A stretch of 64,000 bases of DNA from Serinicoccus sediminis (lineage in GTDB: Bacteria > Actinomycetota > Actinomycetes > Actinomycetales > Dermatophilaceae), in contig NZ_SDVA01000008.1 in NCBI RefSeq assembly GCF_004153545.1, positions 121,182 to 185,181 on the forward strand. The letters run 5' to 3'. Of the stretch, positions 8,653-17,419 are shown piece by piece (the stretch's first letter is position 1; each line of letters opens with the position of its first letter). The translations under genes were made by a program, and so were the position numbers. The notes below the pieces were generated by a model. The model did not search any database. It worked only from the letters and a program-made list of their open reading frames with translations, and had not been told where the DNA came from.

Positions 8653-9476
8653 GCAGGACCGCGCGCAACCCCCTGCTCTGGCTGCTCCTCACGCTGCTGT
8701 CGGTCGTCTTCCTGGGCCCCCTGGTCGTCATGGTCCTGACCTCGTTCAAGACGACGGGGGAGTCGCAGGCGGTGCCGCCGACGATCTGGCCGGGGGAGTG
8801 GACGACGCGGGCCTACGACGTGCTGCTGTCCAGCCCGGACAACCCGGTGCTGCGGTGGTTCGCCAACTCCATGATGGCCGCGACCGCGCACGCGCTCCTG
8901 GTCGTCCTGGTCGCCTCGATGGCGGGCTACGCCTTCGCCCGGATGGAGTTCGCGGGTCGGCGGGTCCTCTTCGGGATCGTCCTGTCGACGATGTTCGTCC
9001 CGGGCTTCATCTTCCTCATGCCCAACTTCCTCATCCTGGACAGCTTCGGCTGGCTGGACACCCTGCTCGCCATCGTGGTGCCGGGCGCCGCCGGGGCGTT
9101 CGGGGTGTTCTTCATGCGGCAGTTCTTCCTCTCGCTGCCCAAGGAGTACGAGGAGAGCGCGCGCATCGACGGCGCCGGGGCGTTCACCACGTTCTTCCGG
9201 ATCGTCCTGCCGAACGCCATGCCCGCGATGGTCACGCTGCTGGTCCTGAGCTTCCTGGCGAACTGGAACGACTTCGTCTGGCCGCTCTACGTGCTCTTCA
9301 ACGACGACAGCCTCACCCTGCCCATCGGCCTCACCAAGCTGCAGGGCGCCTACACCATCGACTACCCCGTCATCATGGCCGGCGCGGCGATCGCGTCCCT
9401 GCCGGTCCTGGTGCTCTACGTCTTCGTCCAGCGCTACGTCATCGACGGCGTCGCGAGCTCCGGCGTCAAGGGCTGA
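8649..9476 (+). CDS. sugar ABC transporter permease (MalG-like)
   Basis: The 275-residue permease overlaps its partner by four bases (ATGA). It shows the N-terminal helix LLWLLLTLLSVVFLGPLVVMVLTSFK and the EAA loop EESARIDGAGAFTTFFRIVLP, as in MalG-like subunits. The C-terminus ends in IDGVASSGVKG, the common end of this family. It should pair with the preceding permease to form the membrane channel for the sugar held by the binding lipoprotein. Confidence 0.88.
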   Translation: MSRTARNPLLWLLLTLLSVVFLGPLVVMVLTSFKTTGESQAVPPTIWPGEWTTRAYDVLLSSPDNPVLRWFANSMMAATAHALLVVLVASMAGYAFARMEFAGRRVLFGIVLSTMFVPGFIFLMPNFLILDSFGWLDTLLAIVVPGAAGAFGVFFMRQFFLSLPKEYEESARIDGAGAFTTFFRIVLPNAMPAMVTLLVLSFLANWNDFVWPLYVLFNDDSLTLPIGLTKLQGAYTIDYPVIMAGAAIASLPVLVLYVFVQRYVIDGVASSGVKG

Positions 9477-9516
9477 GCCCGGTGACCCGCAGCGCACCAC
9501 CCACCAGGAGATCCGC

Positions 9517-11775
9517 ATGAGGCCCATCACCCCACGTCGCACCCTCGCTTCCGGTGTCGCGGCGCTCGTGCTCATGACCGGCCCCGGCCTCACGGCCCCG
9601 GTCACGGCGGCGCCCGAGGAGGAAGGGACGACCTACACCAACGCCGTGTCCGAGTCCTTCGCCGACACCTACGCCGACCCCGCGGTCATCCAGGGCAAGG
9701 ACGGGTGGTGGTACGCCTACGCCACGGCCGACCCGCTGCGTGCGGGGGACGAGCCGGGGGTGGGTCACATCGCACGCACCCGGGACTGGGCGAGCTGGGA
9801 CTACGTCGGCACGATCTTCGACGAGACCAACCGCCCCTCCTGGGCCGAGAGCTCGGCCGGGCTGTGGGCCCCGGACATCCGCTACGTCGACGGGCAGTAC
9901 GTCCTCTACTTCACGGTCACCGACACCACCCTCAACCCCGGCGAGGACTCCGCCATCGGTGTGGCCACGGCCGACGACCCCGGCGGTCCCTGGGTGCCCG
10001 CCGACGAGCCCGTCGTCCCACCGCGGTCGCTGGACGACGGCCGCTTCCTGTGGACCTTCGACCCGGCCGGGTTCACCAGCACCGACGGCCGCCAGTGGCT
10101 CTACTACGGCTCCTACTTCGGCGGCCTGCAGGTCACCGAGGTGAGCGCGGACGGGCTCACACCCATCGGTGAGCCCACCCAGGTGGCGATCGGGGACCGG
10201 TACGAGGGCGCTTACGTCGTCGAGCACGACGGGTGGTACTACCTCATGGGGTCCTCGGCCAACTGCTGCGCCGGACCGGCCACCGGGTACTCCGTCTTCG
10301 CCGGGCGCTCCCGCGACCCGCGCGGGCCGTTCCTGGACGCGGAGGGCCTGGACCTGAACGCCTCCGTCACCGGCGGCACGACGGTGCTCACGCAGAACGG
10401 CAACAGCTGGGTCGGGGCCGGGCACCACGCCGTCCTCACCGACGCGGCCGGCCAGGACTTCGTCGTCTACCACGCGATCGACAAGGACGAGCCCTGGCTG
10501 ACCGACCCCTTCGGCATCAACCGGCGCCCGATGCTGCTGGACCGCCTCGACTGGATCGACGGGTGGCCGCGCACCCGCGCCGGCGCCGGCCCCTCCGAGG
10601 GTCCCCAGCCGCTGCCGGTGACCGACTCCGTCCTCGGGGGCGACCCCGCCGACCCGACCACCGGCTTCGACGGGATGCGGCAGGGGCAGGACCCGCAGGG
10701 AGGGAGCATCGGGGTCGTCGACGGCACCGCAGCCAGCGGGGTGGCGGCGCCGGCGGGCGGGGCCCGGGTGCGGCTGGACGTGCGCGCGGAGGACACCGTG
10801 ACGCTCACCCTGGGGGAGCACCCCAAGAGGGTCCGGGTCACTTACGACGGCGGGGCCGGCGAGCTGCGCACGGCCGTCGTCATGGGCGCCCGGAAGGTGG
10901 TCGAGGAGTCGGTCGCCCCGCTGCCCGCCGGGCAGGGATGGCGCACGCTGACGGTCGAGGCGGCCGGACGCACCGCGGACGCCCAGGTGTCCGCGTCCGA
11001 CCTCAACGACCCGATGGCCGTGACCGGCACCTCCTTCCCCGGCTTCTCCCTCCGCGCGGCGCCCGTCCTGCTGACCGGGGACGGCGCCCGGGTCGACAAC
11101 GTCGGGGTGCAGACCCCGGCCGAGCCCGTGACCCAGGCGGTGCCGGACCCCGAGCCGGGCGAGGTCCTCTTCCGCGACACCTTCGACGGGGGCGTGGCCC
11201 CCTCCTGGGAGTGGGTGCGCCCGGAGGAGGGCATCCGTGCCGAGGGCGGCGACCTGGTGTGGCCGCTGCGGTCGGTCGACGCCGTCGGTGGCGCCAACAC
11301 CGGGGCCCTGCTGCTGCGGGACATGCCGGACGGTGACTGGATCGCCGAGACCGAGCTCACCCTGGACCTCGGCGAGGACACCGTGCGCAACTACCAGCAG
11401 GCGGGGCTCATCGTCCACGAGGATGACGACGACTTCGCCCGCCTGGGGTCGGTGGCCATCTGGAACACCCGCACCGTCGAGTTCGGTCGGGAGCTCGCGG
11501 TCGCCGAGGGTGACGAGCGGACGATCTACGCCGGCGCGATCATCGGTGCCCCGGCGCCGACGATGTCCATGCGGATCGCGCACACCACGAACGCCGAGGG
11601 CGAGCACGTCTACCGCGCCGGCATCAGCAGGGACGGCACGTCCTGGGCGTGGGGTGCCGCGTGGACCTTCCCGGGGGACGCCGACCCCCGCCTCGGGCTC
11701 TACGCCGGCGGCGGCGCGGAACCGCCGGTCGACGCCCGCTTCCACGAGCTGACCGTCTACGAGCCGGCGCCGTGA
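9517..11775 (+). CDS. secreted family 43 glycoside hydrolase with C-terminal accessory domains
   Basis: The 752-residue protein has a Sec signal (residues 1-32, ending TAA/APEE). A five-bladed beta-propeller GH43 domain follows: the base Asp in YADPAV (about 54), the pKa-modulating Asp in WAPDI (about 119) and the acid Glu in YEGAYVVE (about 230) are all present. Arabinanases and beta-xylosidases share this layout. The propeller ends near residue 370. A beta-sandwich linker and a concanavalin-like C-terminal domain beginning RDTFDGGVAPSWEW follow, the latter resembling the GH43 C2 module. It should cleave arabinan or xylan side chains outside the cell. The exact linkage cannot be read. Translation is coupled to the next GH43 gene. 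Confidence 0.85.
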   Translation: MRPITPRRTLASGVAALVLMTGPGLTAPVTAAPEEEGTTYTNAVSESFADTYADPAVIQGKDGWWYAYATADPLRAGDEPGVGHIARTRDWASWDYVGTIFDETNRPSWAESSAGLWAPDIRYVDGQYVLYFTVTDTTLNPGEDSAIGVATADDPGGPWVPADEPVVPPRSLDDGRFLWTFDPAGFTSTDGRQWLYYGSYFGGLQVTEVSADGLTPIGEPTQVAIGDRYEGAYVVEHDGWYYLMGSSANCCAGPATGYSVFAGRSRDPRGPFLDAEGLDLNASVTGGTTVLTQNGNSWVGAGHHAVLTDAAGQDFVVYHAIDKDEPWLTDPFGINRRPMLLDRLDWIDGWPRTRAGAGPSEGPQPLPVTDSVLGGDPADPTTGFDGMRQGQDPQGGSIGVVDGTAASGVAAPAGGARVRLDVRAEDTVTLTLGEHPKRVRVTYDGGAGELRTAVVMGARKVVEESVAPLPAGQGWRTLTVEAAGRTADAQVSASDLNDPMAVTGTSFPGFSLRAAPVLLTGDGARVDNVGVQTPAEPVTQAVPDPEPGEVLFRDTFDGGVAPSWEWVRPEEGIRAEGGDLVWPLRSVDAVGGANTGALLLRDMPDGDWIAETELTLDLGEDTVRNYQQAGLIVHEDDDDFARLGSVAIWNTRTVEFGRELAVAEGDERTIYAGAIIGAPAPTMSMRIAHTTNAEGEHVYRAGISRDGTSWAWGAAWTFPGDADPRLGLYAGGGAEPPVDARFHELTVYEPAP

Positions 11776-12836
11776 GGCGGGGGCCGAGGACGGGCGGCAT
11801 ACCGCTGCTCCTCCTCGTCCTCGCCGGGTGCGCGGCGGGGACGGGCCCGGACGCCGCGACGGACCAGACCACCGACCACACGACCGAGAGCGAGGCCGAC
11901 GCCGTGTCCGCAGGCACCGGGTTCACCAACCCCGTCCACCCGACCAACTTCCCCGACCCGCACATCGTGGCCGACGGGCAGGGCGGGTACATCGCCTTCG
12001 CCACCAACGGCAACGCGATGAACGTCCAGACCGCGACGAGCGAGGACATGGTGACCTGGCGGCAGGGCAGCGACGCGCTGCCGACGCTGCCGGGCTGGTC
12101 GACCCCGGGCAAGGTGTGGGCGCCGGAGACGATCGCCTGGCCGGACGGGACCTACCGCATGTACTACACGACGGCGCTGGCCGGCGAGGACCGGCAGTGC
12201 ATCGCGGTGGCGACCTCGGACACCCCGGCCGGGCCCTACGTCGACGGGTCGACCGAGCCGCTGCTGTGCGAGGTCGACGAGGGCGGCTCCATCGACACCA
12301 GCCCGTTCATCGCCTCCGACGGCACCGCCTACCTGTACTGGAAGAACGACGGCAACCACGTCGGGGTCGACACCTTCATCCGGGTGGCGCGCCTGTCCGC
12401 GGACGGCCTCTCCGTCGAGGGCGGAACCACCGACGTGCTCCAGCAGGACCTGCCCTGGGAGGACATGCTCGTCGAGGGCCCGTCGGTGTGGGAGCACGAC
12501 GGCCGGTTCCACCTCTTCTACTCCGGCAACGGCTTCTGGACCGACCGGTATGCCGTCGGCCACGCCGTGGCGGACGACCCCACCGGACCGTTCGTCAAGG
12601 ACGAGGAGCCGGTCCTCGTGAGCAACGACGTCGCCGCCGGCCCGGGGCACAACTCGCTCATCGAGGTCGGTGGCCAGGTGTGGATGGTCTACCACGCCTG
12701 GGTGCCGGGGGCCGTCGGTGACGAGGTGACCGGGCGCCAGATGTGGCTGTCCAGGGTGGACTTCACCGCGGACGGCGGCGTCGAGGTGGAGCAGCCCACC
12801 GTGCAGCACCCGGTCGCGCCGGAGGCGGGGGAGTGA
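11772..12836 (+). CDS. lipoprotein family 43 glycoside hydrolase
   Basis: The product is 354 residues. It starts at a GTG that overlaps the previous stop (GTGA) and has a lipoprotein signal ending LVLAGC, so Cys20 should be lipidated. A Thr/Asp-rich spacer is followed by a GH43 propeller: base Asp in FPDPHI (about 62), KVWAPE at the second-blade position (Glu replaces the more common Asp of WAPD) and an acid Glu in LVEGPSVWEH (about 235). Being membrane-bound beside the importer, it probably trims oligosaccharides just before uptake. It differs from its neighbour in lacking extra C-terminal modules. Confidence 0.85.
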   Translation: MRRGPRTGGIPLLLLVLAGCAAGTGPDAATDQTTDHTTESEADAVSAGTGFTNPVHPTNFPDPHIVADGQGGYIAFATNGNAMNVQTATSEDMVTWRQGSDALPTLPGWSTPGKVWAPETIAWPDGTYRMYYTTALAGEDRQCIAVATSDTPAGPYVDGSTEPLLCEVDEGGSIDTSPFIASDGTAYLYWKNDGNHVGVDTFIRVARLSADGLSVEGGTTDVLQQDLPWEDMLVEGPSVWEHDGRFHLFYSGNGFWTDRYAVGHAVADDPTGPFVKDEEPVLVSNDVAAGPGHNSLIEVGGQVWMVYHAWVPGAVGDEVTGRQMWLSRVDFTADGGVEVEQPTVQHPVAPEAGE

Positions 12837-14686
12837 GCACGCAGGAGGTTCCCCGTCCCGAGCACCCGCGTCCGCAGTCCGTCCGCCCGGACGGGCGCTG
12901 GCTCAGCCTCAACGGCACGTGGGGCTTCGAGCGCGACCCCGGGGACTCCGGGCTGGAGCGGGGTCTGGTGCGCCGGGAGCTGGCCAGCACCATCCTCGTC
13001 CCCTTCGCCCCCGAGTCGGCGATGTCCGGCGTCGGCGACCTCGACTTCCACGAGGCCGTCTGGTACCGCCGCACCGTCGAGCTGCCGCAGGACTGGCCCG
13101 AGGACGCGCGCGTCCTGCTGCACTGCCAGGCGGTCGACCACGACGCCACCGTCTGGGTGGACGGCCTCGAAGTGGGGCGGCACCGCGGCGGGCACACGAC
13201 CTTCACCCTCGACCTGACCTCGACGCTGGGCGGACGGCGCAGCGCGGAGGTGGTCATCCGGGCGCGCGACCCCCGGCACGAGCTGCTGCCCCGGGGCAAG
13301 CAGTCCACCTGGTTCGACGCCACCCACGCGCAGTACCCGAGGACGACCGGCATCTGGCAGCCCGTGTGGATCGAGTCCGTCCCGCAGAGGTACCTGGGGC
13401 GTCCCCGCATCACGCCCGACGCCTCGGGGGCCTTCGACGTCGAGCTGCCGGTGCTGCACGGCATACCGGGGCAGCGGGTGAGGGCGACCCTGCGCGACGC
13501 GGAGGGCGACGTCGTGGTGGGCGAGGCGCCGGTCGGTGCGCAGATGGTGCCGCGGGTCCGGTTGGAGGTCCCGCCGGGGCGCCGCCGGTGGTGGGGGCCG
13601 CGCGACCCGCACCTCTACGACCTGGGGCTGGAGCTCGTGGGTCGGGACGGGCAGGTCGTCGACACGCTGGACGCGTACGCCGGGCTGCGGACCGTCGCCG
13701 TCGACGGGCACCGGATCCTGCTCAACGGTCGGCCGGTCTTCCAGCGCCTGGTCCTGGACCAGGGCTACTGGCCGGACTCGCTCATGACGGCGCCCAGCGA
13801 GGAGGCCCTCGTGGCGGACATCGAGCTGGGGCTGGCAGCGGGATTCAACGGCGCCCGCATCCACCAGAAGATCGCCGAGGAACGCTTCCTGTTCCACTGC
13901 GACCGGCTCGGCTACCTCGTCTGGGGCGAGTTCCCCGACTGGGGCGTGTCGGGGGCCGGGCCGGCGGGGGACAACCAGCGACCGGGGGCGACCTTCGTCG
14001 CGCAGTGGGTGGAGGCGGTGGAGCGCGACTACTCCCACCCCTCGATCGTCGGCTGGTGCCCGCTCAACGAGACGCACCAGTTCCTGCACGACCGCTTCAC
14101 GGTGCTGGACGACGTCACCCTGGCGATGTTCTGGGCGACCAAGGGCGTCGACCGGACCCGGCCCGTGGTCGACGCGTCCGGCTACAGCCACCGGGTGGCG
14201 GCCACCGACGTCTGGGACAGCCACGACTACGCCCAGGACCCAGGGGTCTTCGCCGAGCACATGGCGGGCCTCGCCGACGGGCGGCCGCACACGAACACCG
14301 GCCGGAACACCGGGGCGTGCCAGGACGGTGCGCCGGACTACTCCCTGCCCTACGCCGGTCAGCCCTACTTCTGCAGCGAGTACGGCGGGATCTGGTGGGT
14401 GCCCGAGGCGGAGCGCTCACGGGCCGACGAGACCGACGACTCCGGCGAGTCCTGGGGCTACGGCGAGCGGGTCCGCGACGAGGAGGAGTTCTACGCACGG
14501 GCGGAGGGGCTCACCCGGGTGCTGGACCAGGACCCGCTGATGTTCGGCTACTGCTACACCCAGCTGACCGACGTCTTCCAGGAGAAGAACGGCATCTACG
14601 CCTTCGACCGGTCGCCGAAGTTCGACGCCGAGCGGCTGCGGACCATCTTCGCCGCCGACGCGGCCTACGAGCAGGAGGCTGACTAG
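12833..14686 (+). CDS. cytoplasmic family 2 glycoside hydrolase
   Basis: The 617-residue enzyme has no signal peptide. It shows the GH2 order: an N-terminal sugar-binding jelly roll (LNGTWGFERDPG and FHEAVWYRRTVELP, with VDHDATVWVDGLEVG), an immunoglobulin-like domain, and a TIM barrel beginning near ILLNGRPVFQRLVLDQGYWP. The acid/base pair is in WCPLNET (Glu about 414) and the nucleophile in FCSEYGG (Glu about 516). Beta-galactosidase or related exo-activity is likely, acting on sugars imported by the adjacent ABC system. The GTG start overlaps the previous stop (GTGA), so it is co-translated with the GH43 genes. Confidence 0.85.
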   Translation: MSTQEVPRPEHPRPQSVRPDGRWLSLNGTWGFERDPGDSGLERGLVRRELASTILVPFAPESAMSGVGDLDFHEAVWYRRTVELPQDWPEDARVLLHCQAVDHDATVWVDGLEVGRHRGGHTTFTLDLTSTLGGRRSAEVVIRARDPRHELLPRGKQSTWFDATHAQYPRTTGIWQPVWIESVPQRYLGRPRITPDASGAFDVELPVLHGIPGQRVRATLRDAEGDVVVGEAPVGAQMVPRVRLEVPPGRRRWWGPRDPHLYDLGLELVGRDGQVVDTLDAYAGLRTVAVDGHRILLNGRPVFQRLVLDQGYWPDSLMTAPSEEALVADIELGLAAGFNGARIHQKIAEERFLFHCDRLGYLVWGEFPDWGVSGAGPAGDNQRPGATFVAQWVEAVERDYSHPSIVGWCPLNETHQFLHDRFTVLDDVTLAMFWATKGVDRTRPVVDASGYSHRVAATDVWDSHDYAQDPGVFAEHMAGLADGRPHTNTGRNTGACQDGAPDYSLPYAGQPYFCSEYGGIWWVPEAERSRADETDDSGESWGYGERVRDEEEFYARAEGLTRVLDQDPLMFGYCYTQLTDVFQEKNGIYAFDRSPKFDAERLRTIFAADAAYEQEAD

Positions 14687-14696
14687 GCTGACCGCC

Positions 14697-15251
14697 GTGG
14701 GAGAGCAGCTGGCGGTGGCGGTGACCGGTGCGCCCGGGGCGGGCAAGACCTCGACGGGCCAGGAGCTGGCCCGGCTGCTGGGGGCCGCGCTGCTCGACCT
14801 CGACACCGTGACCAACCCGCTCGTCGACCTGCTGGTCTCCGCCCTCGGCGGCCAGGGGTATGACGACACGCAGGTCGCGCCGCAGCTGCGGCGGGCGCGC
14901 TACGCCTGCCTCGTGGGGGCGGCCCGGGACTGCCTGCGCACCGGGACGCCGGTGGTCCTGGTGGCGCCCTTCACCGCCGAACGCCTCGACCCCGCCGCGT
15001 GGGACGCCCTGGCGCGGGAGCTGGCCGAGGCGGGCGGGGACCCGCGGCTGGTCTGGCTGCAGATCACGGCCGAGCAGCTCGGCGAGCGGCTGCGCCGGCG
15101 CGCGGCGGACCGCGACCACGCCAAGCTGGCCGACCTCCCGGCCTACCTCGCCTCCCTCGACCTGACCCCGCCGGTGGGTCCGCACGCCGTCGCGGATGCC
15201 ACCCTCACCCCGCAGGAGCAGGCGCGCCGGCTGGCGCAGCAGCTCACCTGA
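14697..15251 (+). CDS. small P-loop kinase/ATPase
   Basis: The 184-residue protein begins with a strand and a Walker A loop GAPGAGKTST (residues 11-20), and it has a lid-like Arg-rich segment (ERLRRRAADRDHAKL) as in gluconate/shikimate-type kinases of the AAA_33 group. It could phosphorylate a small metabolite or sugar; the substrate is not identifiable. The gene follows GH2 by ten bases. TAGGCT, which overlaps the GH2 stop codon, lies exactly 7 bases before the GTG, so a separate leaderless promoter is possible in addition to read-through. Confidence 0.7.
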   Translation: MGEQLAVAVTGAPGAGKTSTGQELARLLGAALLDLDTVTNPLVDLLVSALGGQGYDDTQVAPQLRRARYACLVGAARDCLRTGTPVVLVAPFTAERLDPAAWDALARELAEAGGDPRLVWLQITAEQLGERLRRRAADRDHAKLADLPAYLASLDLTPPVGPHAVADATLTPQEQARRLAQQLT

Positions 15252-15313
15252 CCCTGTCCGGGCCTCGTCACCGGGCGCCGCGCTCCATCTCCTGACCCTG
15301 TCCGGGCCTCGTC
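15247..15313 (+). repeat. pair of identical 23-bp direct repeats
   Basis: A 23-base sequence starting CCTGACCCTGTC occurs at 15247-15269, overlapping the kinase stop codon, and again without mismatch at 15291-15313. The 21 bases between them are unrelated. The pair marks the boundary between the two sugar loci. Confidence 0.8.
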
Positions 15314-15371
15314 GTCGGCTCACGCAACCCCCCTCCGGGCGTGATCGGCAAAACTCCTGCACCCGACCTGT

Positions 15372-15385
15372 TGACAACGGTGTCA
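15372..15385. promoter_or_regulatory. LacI-type operator TGACAnCGnTGTCA
   Basis: TGACAACGGTGTCA is a palindrome with a central CG, and its core ACAACGG matches the operator at 6270. It lies 66 bases before the LacI start at 15451. A partial second copy (TGACAACGATGGACA) begins at about 15416, between it and the start. Autoregulation of the LacI-ABC transcript is the likely role. Confidence 0.6.
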
Positions 15386-15450
15386 TGGCCAGTGCAGACT
15401 CGTTTCGTCAGCAGATGACAACGATGGACAACGACGACCGGAGGGCCTCC

Positions 15451-16578
15451 ATGGCGGAGCAGGCGCACACGCCGCGGCGTGCTGGCGAGCCCGGGTCGAC
15501 GGAAGGGTCCACCACCACCACGAGCTCCTCCGCCGCCCGCAGGCGGGTGTCCGGCCCGACGCTGAGGGACGTCGCGGCGCTGGCCGGCGTCAGCCTCAAG
15601 ACGGCCTCCCGCGTCCTCAACGACGGGCCGAACGTCTCGGCCGCCACCCGCGAGGCGGTGCAGGAGGCGATGCAGTCCCTGTCCTACGAGCCGGACCCGG
15701 CCGCCCGCTCGCTGCGTGCGGGTCACGACCGCACCGTCGGCGTGGTCGTCGACAGCATCGGCGACATCTTCTTCTCCGAGCTGGCCGCGACCCTCGAGTC
15801 GGCGCTCGACGCCGCCGGCTACAGCTGCCTGCTGGCCTCGAGCAACCGCGAGGCCGACCGTGAGCGCGACGTGGTCCGCAGCCTCGTGCGACGTCGGTGT
15901 GCCGGCGTCATCGTGGCGCCCAGCTCGCCGACCTCCATCTCGGAGGCCGACCTGGCCGGCACCCCGGTCGTCTTCGTGGACCGCGTGGGGTCGGTGCAGG
16001 GTGCCGCCTCGGTGGTGTCCGACGACCCGGGGATGGCCTACGAGGCCACCCGGCACCTGCTGGCGCACGGGCACCGACGCGTGGCCCTGCTCAGCGACTC
16101 CCTCGACCTGCCCACCACCCGGGGCCGGCAGGAGGGCTACCGGCGGGCGCTGGCCGAGGCCGGCATCGAGGTGGATCCGGCGCTCACGCGGATGCAGTGC
16201 GACGACGAGAGCTCGGCGATGCGCCAGGTCCGCGAGGTCCTGGACCTCGACGAGCCGGCCACCGCGATCTTCTCCTGCAGCTCGCGACTCTCGCTGGGGG
16301 TGGTCCCGGCCCTGCACCAGTTCGGTCGCACCGATGTGGCGCTGGTCTCCTTCGGCGACTTCACCATGGCCGACAGCGTGCAGCCCGCGGTGACCGTGGT
16401 CGACCACTCCGCCCGGCGGATCGCGCAGGCGGCGGCCGAGGCGCTGCTGGCGCACCTGCCGCCGCACGACCCCGGCCACGGGCCGACCGGCGTCATCGAG
16501 GTGCCGGCGCGCCTCATCCCCCGCGGGACCGGCGAGATCGCCGCGCCTCCCGCACCCGAGCAGACGACCCGAGCCTGA
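15451..16578 (+). CDS. LacI-family regulator of the FrcABC/kinase/aldolase locus
   Basis: The 375-residue protein carries an unusual Ser/Thr-rich N-terminal extension of about 35 residues. The LacI helix-turn-helix follows (LRDVAALAGVSLKTASRVLN, about 37-57), with hinge PDPAARSLR and an effector domain containing VGVVVDSIGDIFFSEL and VALVSFGDF. The ATG at 15451 was chosen because GGAGGG sits 5 bases upstream. Earlier in-frame ATGs at 15385, 15415 and 15424 lack such a site, and the first overlaps the operator. It is the first gene of a long co-directional locus and probably controls it in response to the imported sugar or its phosphate. Confidence 0.82.
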   Translation: MAEQAHTPRRAGEPGSTEGSTTTTSSSAARRRVSGPTLRDVAALAGVSLKTASRVLNDGPNVSAATREAVQEAMQSLSYEPDPAARSLRAGHDRTVGVVVDSIGDIFFSELAATLESALDAAGYSCLLASSNREADRERDVVRSLVRRRCAGVIVAPSSPTSISEADLAGTPVVFVDRVGSVQGAASVVSDDPGMAYEATRHLLAHGHRRVALLSDSLDLPTTRGRQEGYRRALAEAGIEVDPALTRMQCDDESSAMRQVREVLDLDEPATAIFSCSSRLSLGVVPALHQFGRTDVALVSFGDFTMADSVQPAVTVVDHSARRIAQAAAEALLAHLPPHDPGHGPTGVIEVPARLIPRGTGEIAAPPAPEQTTRA

Positions 16579-16589
16579 GAAGGAGGCAC

Positions 16590-16655
16590 ATGTCTACCGC
16601 AACGACGGGGTGCGACAGCCCTGGGAGCCACCGCAGCAAGGGGTCGGCGCCATGA
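16590..16655 (+). CDS. possible 21-residue leader peptide
   Basis: Just after the LacI stop, AAGGAGG is followed 4 bases later by an ATG that opens a 21-codon frame. The frame ends in a TGA that overlaps the ATG of the ABC ATPase gene (ATGA at 16652). The ATPase start itself has no good ribosome site. The short frame therefore looks like a translated leader that couples ATPase translation to the strong site. The peptide starts MSTATTG and shows no run of a regulatory amino acid. It could instead be an unused frame. Confidence 0.45.
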   Translation: MSTATTGCDSPGSHRSKGSAP

Positions 16656-17419
16656 GCACCGAGGCGATCTACGAGGCGCGCGGCATCGTCCGCCGGTTCG
16701 GGGCCGTGCAGGCGCTCGACGGCGCCGACTTCGACGTCCGACCCGGCGAGGTGTCCGCCCTCATCGGCGACAACGGCGCCGGCAAGTCCACGCTGGTGCG
16801 CATCCTGGCCGGGGCCGACGCCCCGGACGGGGGCACCATCTCGTTCCAGGGCCGCGAGCTCACGCTCACCAGCCCCACCGACGCCCGTGACCTGGGGGTG
16901 GAGACGGTCTTCCAGGACCTGGCCCTGGCCAACCACCTCGACCCGATCCAGAACATGTACCTCGGCCGCGAGCTCATGCGCCCCGGTCTGCTCGGCCGGC
17001 TGGGCTTCATGCAGCGCGCCGAGATGCGCCGCCGCGGGGCGGAGGCCTTCGACAGCCTGGGCGCCACCGTGCGCGACTACGAGGGCGCGGTGAGCGGGAT
17101 GTCCGGCGGGCAGCGCCAGGCGATCGCGGTCGCCCGCGCGGCCACCTGGGCCGACAAGGTGATCTTCCTCGACGAGCCGACCGCCGCCCTCGGCGTCGTG
17201 CAGACCAAGGGGGTGCTCGACCTCATCCGCCGGATCCGGGACAAGGGGCTGGGTGTCGTCTACATCAGCCACTCGATGCCCGAGGTGCTCGAGGTCTCGG
17301 ACCGGGTGCACGTCATGCGCCAGGGCCGACGTGTCGCGGTCTACGACGCGAAGTCCTCGAGCGTCGAGGAGCTCGTCGGTGCCATGACCGGAGCGCTGGA
17401 GACCAAGGAGGCCTCATGA
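16652..17419 (+). CDS. sugar ABC transporter ATPase, single domain (FrcA-like)
   Basis: The 255-residue ATPase has Walker A GDNGAGKST (about 39-47), Q-loop TVFQDLAL, signature MSGGQRQ (about 152), Walker B VIFLDEPTAAL and the switch His in YISHSM. Ribose-type transporters normally have a double-length RbsA; this one is a single nucleotide-binding domain, as in the fructose transporter FrcBCA, so it probably works as a homodimer. It overlaps the permease gene by ATGA. Confidence 0.85.
   Translation: MSTEAIYEARGIVRRFGAVQALDGADFDVRPGEVSALIGDNGAGKSTLVRILAGADAPDGGTISFQGRELTLTSPTDARDLGVETVFQDLALANHLDPIQNMYLGRELMRPGLLGRLGFMQRAEMRRRGAEAFDSLGATVRDYEGAVSGMSGGQRQAIAVARAATWADKVIFLDEPTAALGVVQTKGVLDLIRRIRDKGLGVVYISHSMPEVLEVSDRVHVMRQGRRVAVYDAKSSSVEELVGAMTGALETKEAS

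Noticed and set aside
15385..15450. Earlier ATG starts for the second LacI gene
   Set aside because: They have no ribosome site, one overlaps the operator, and GGAGGG is correctly spaced for the ATG at 15451.
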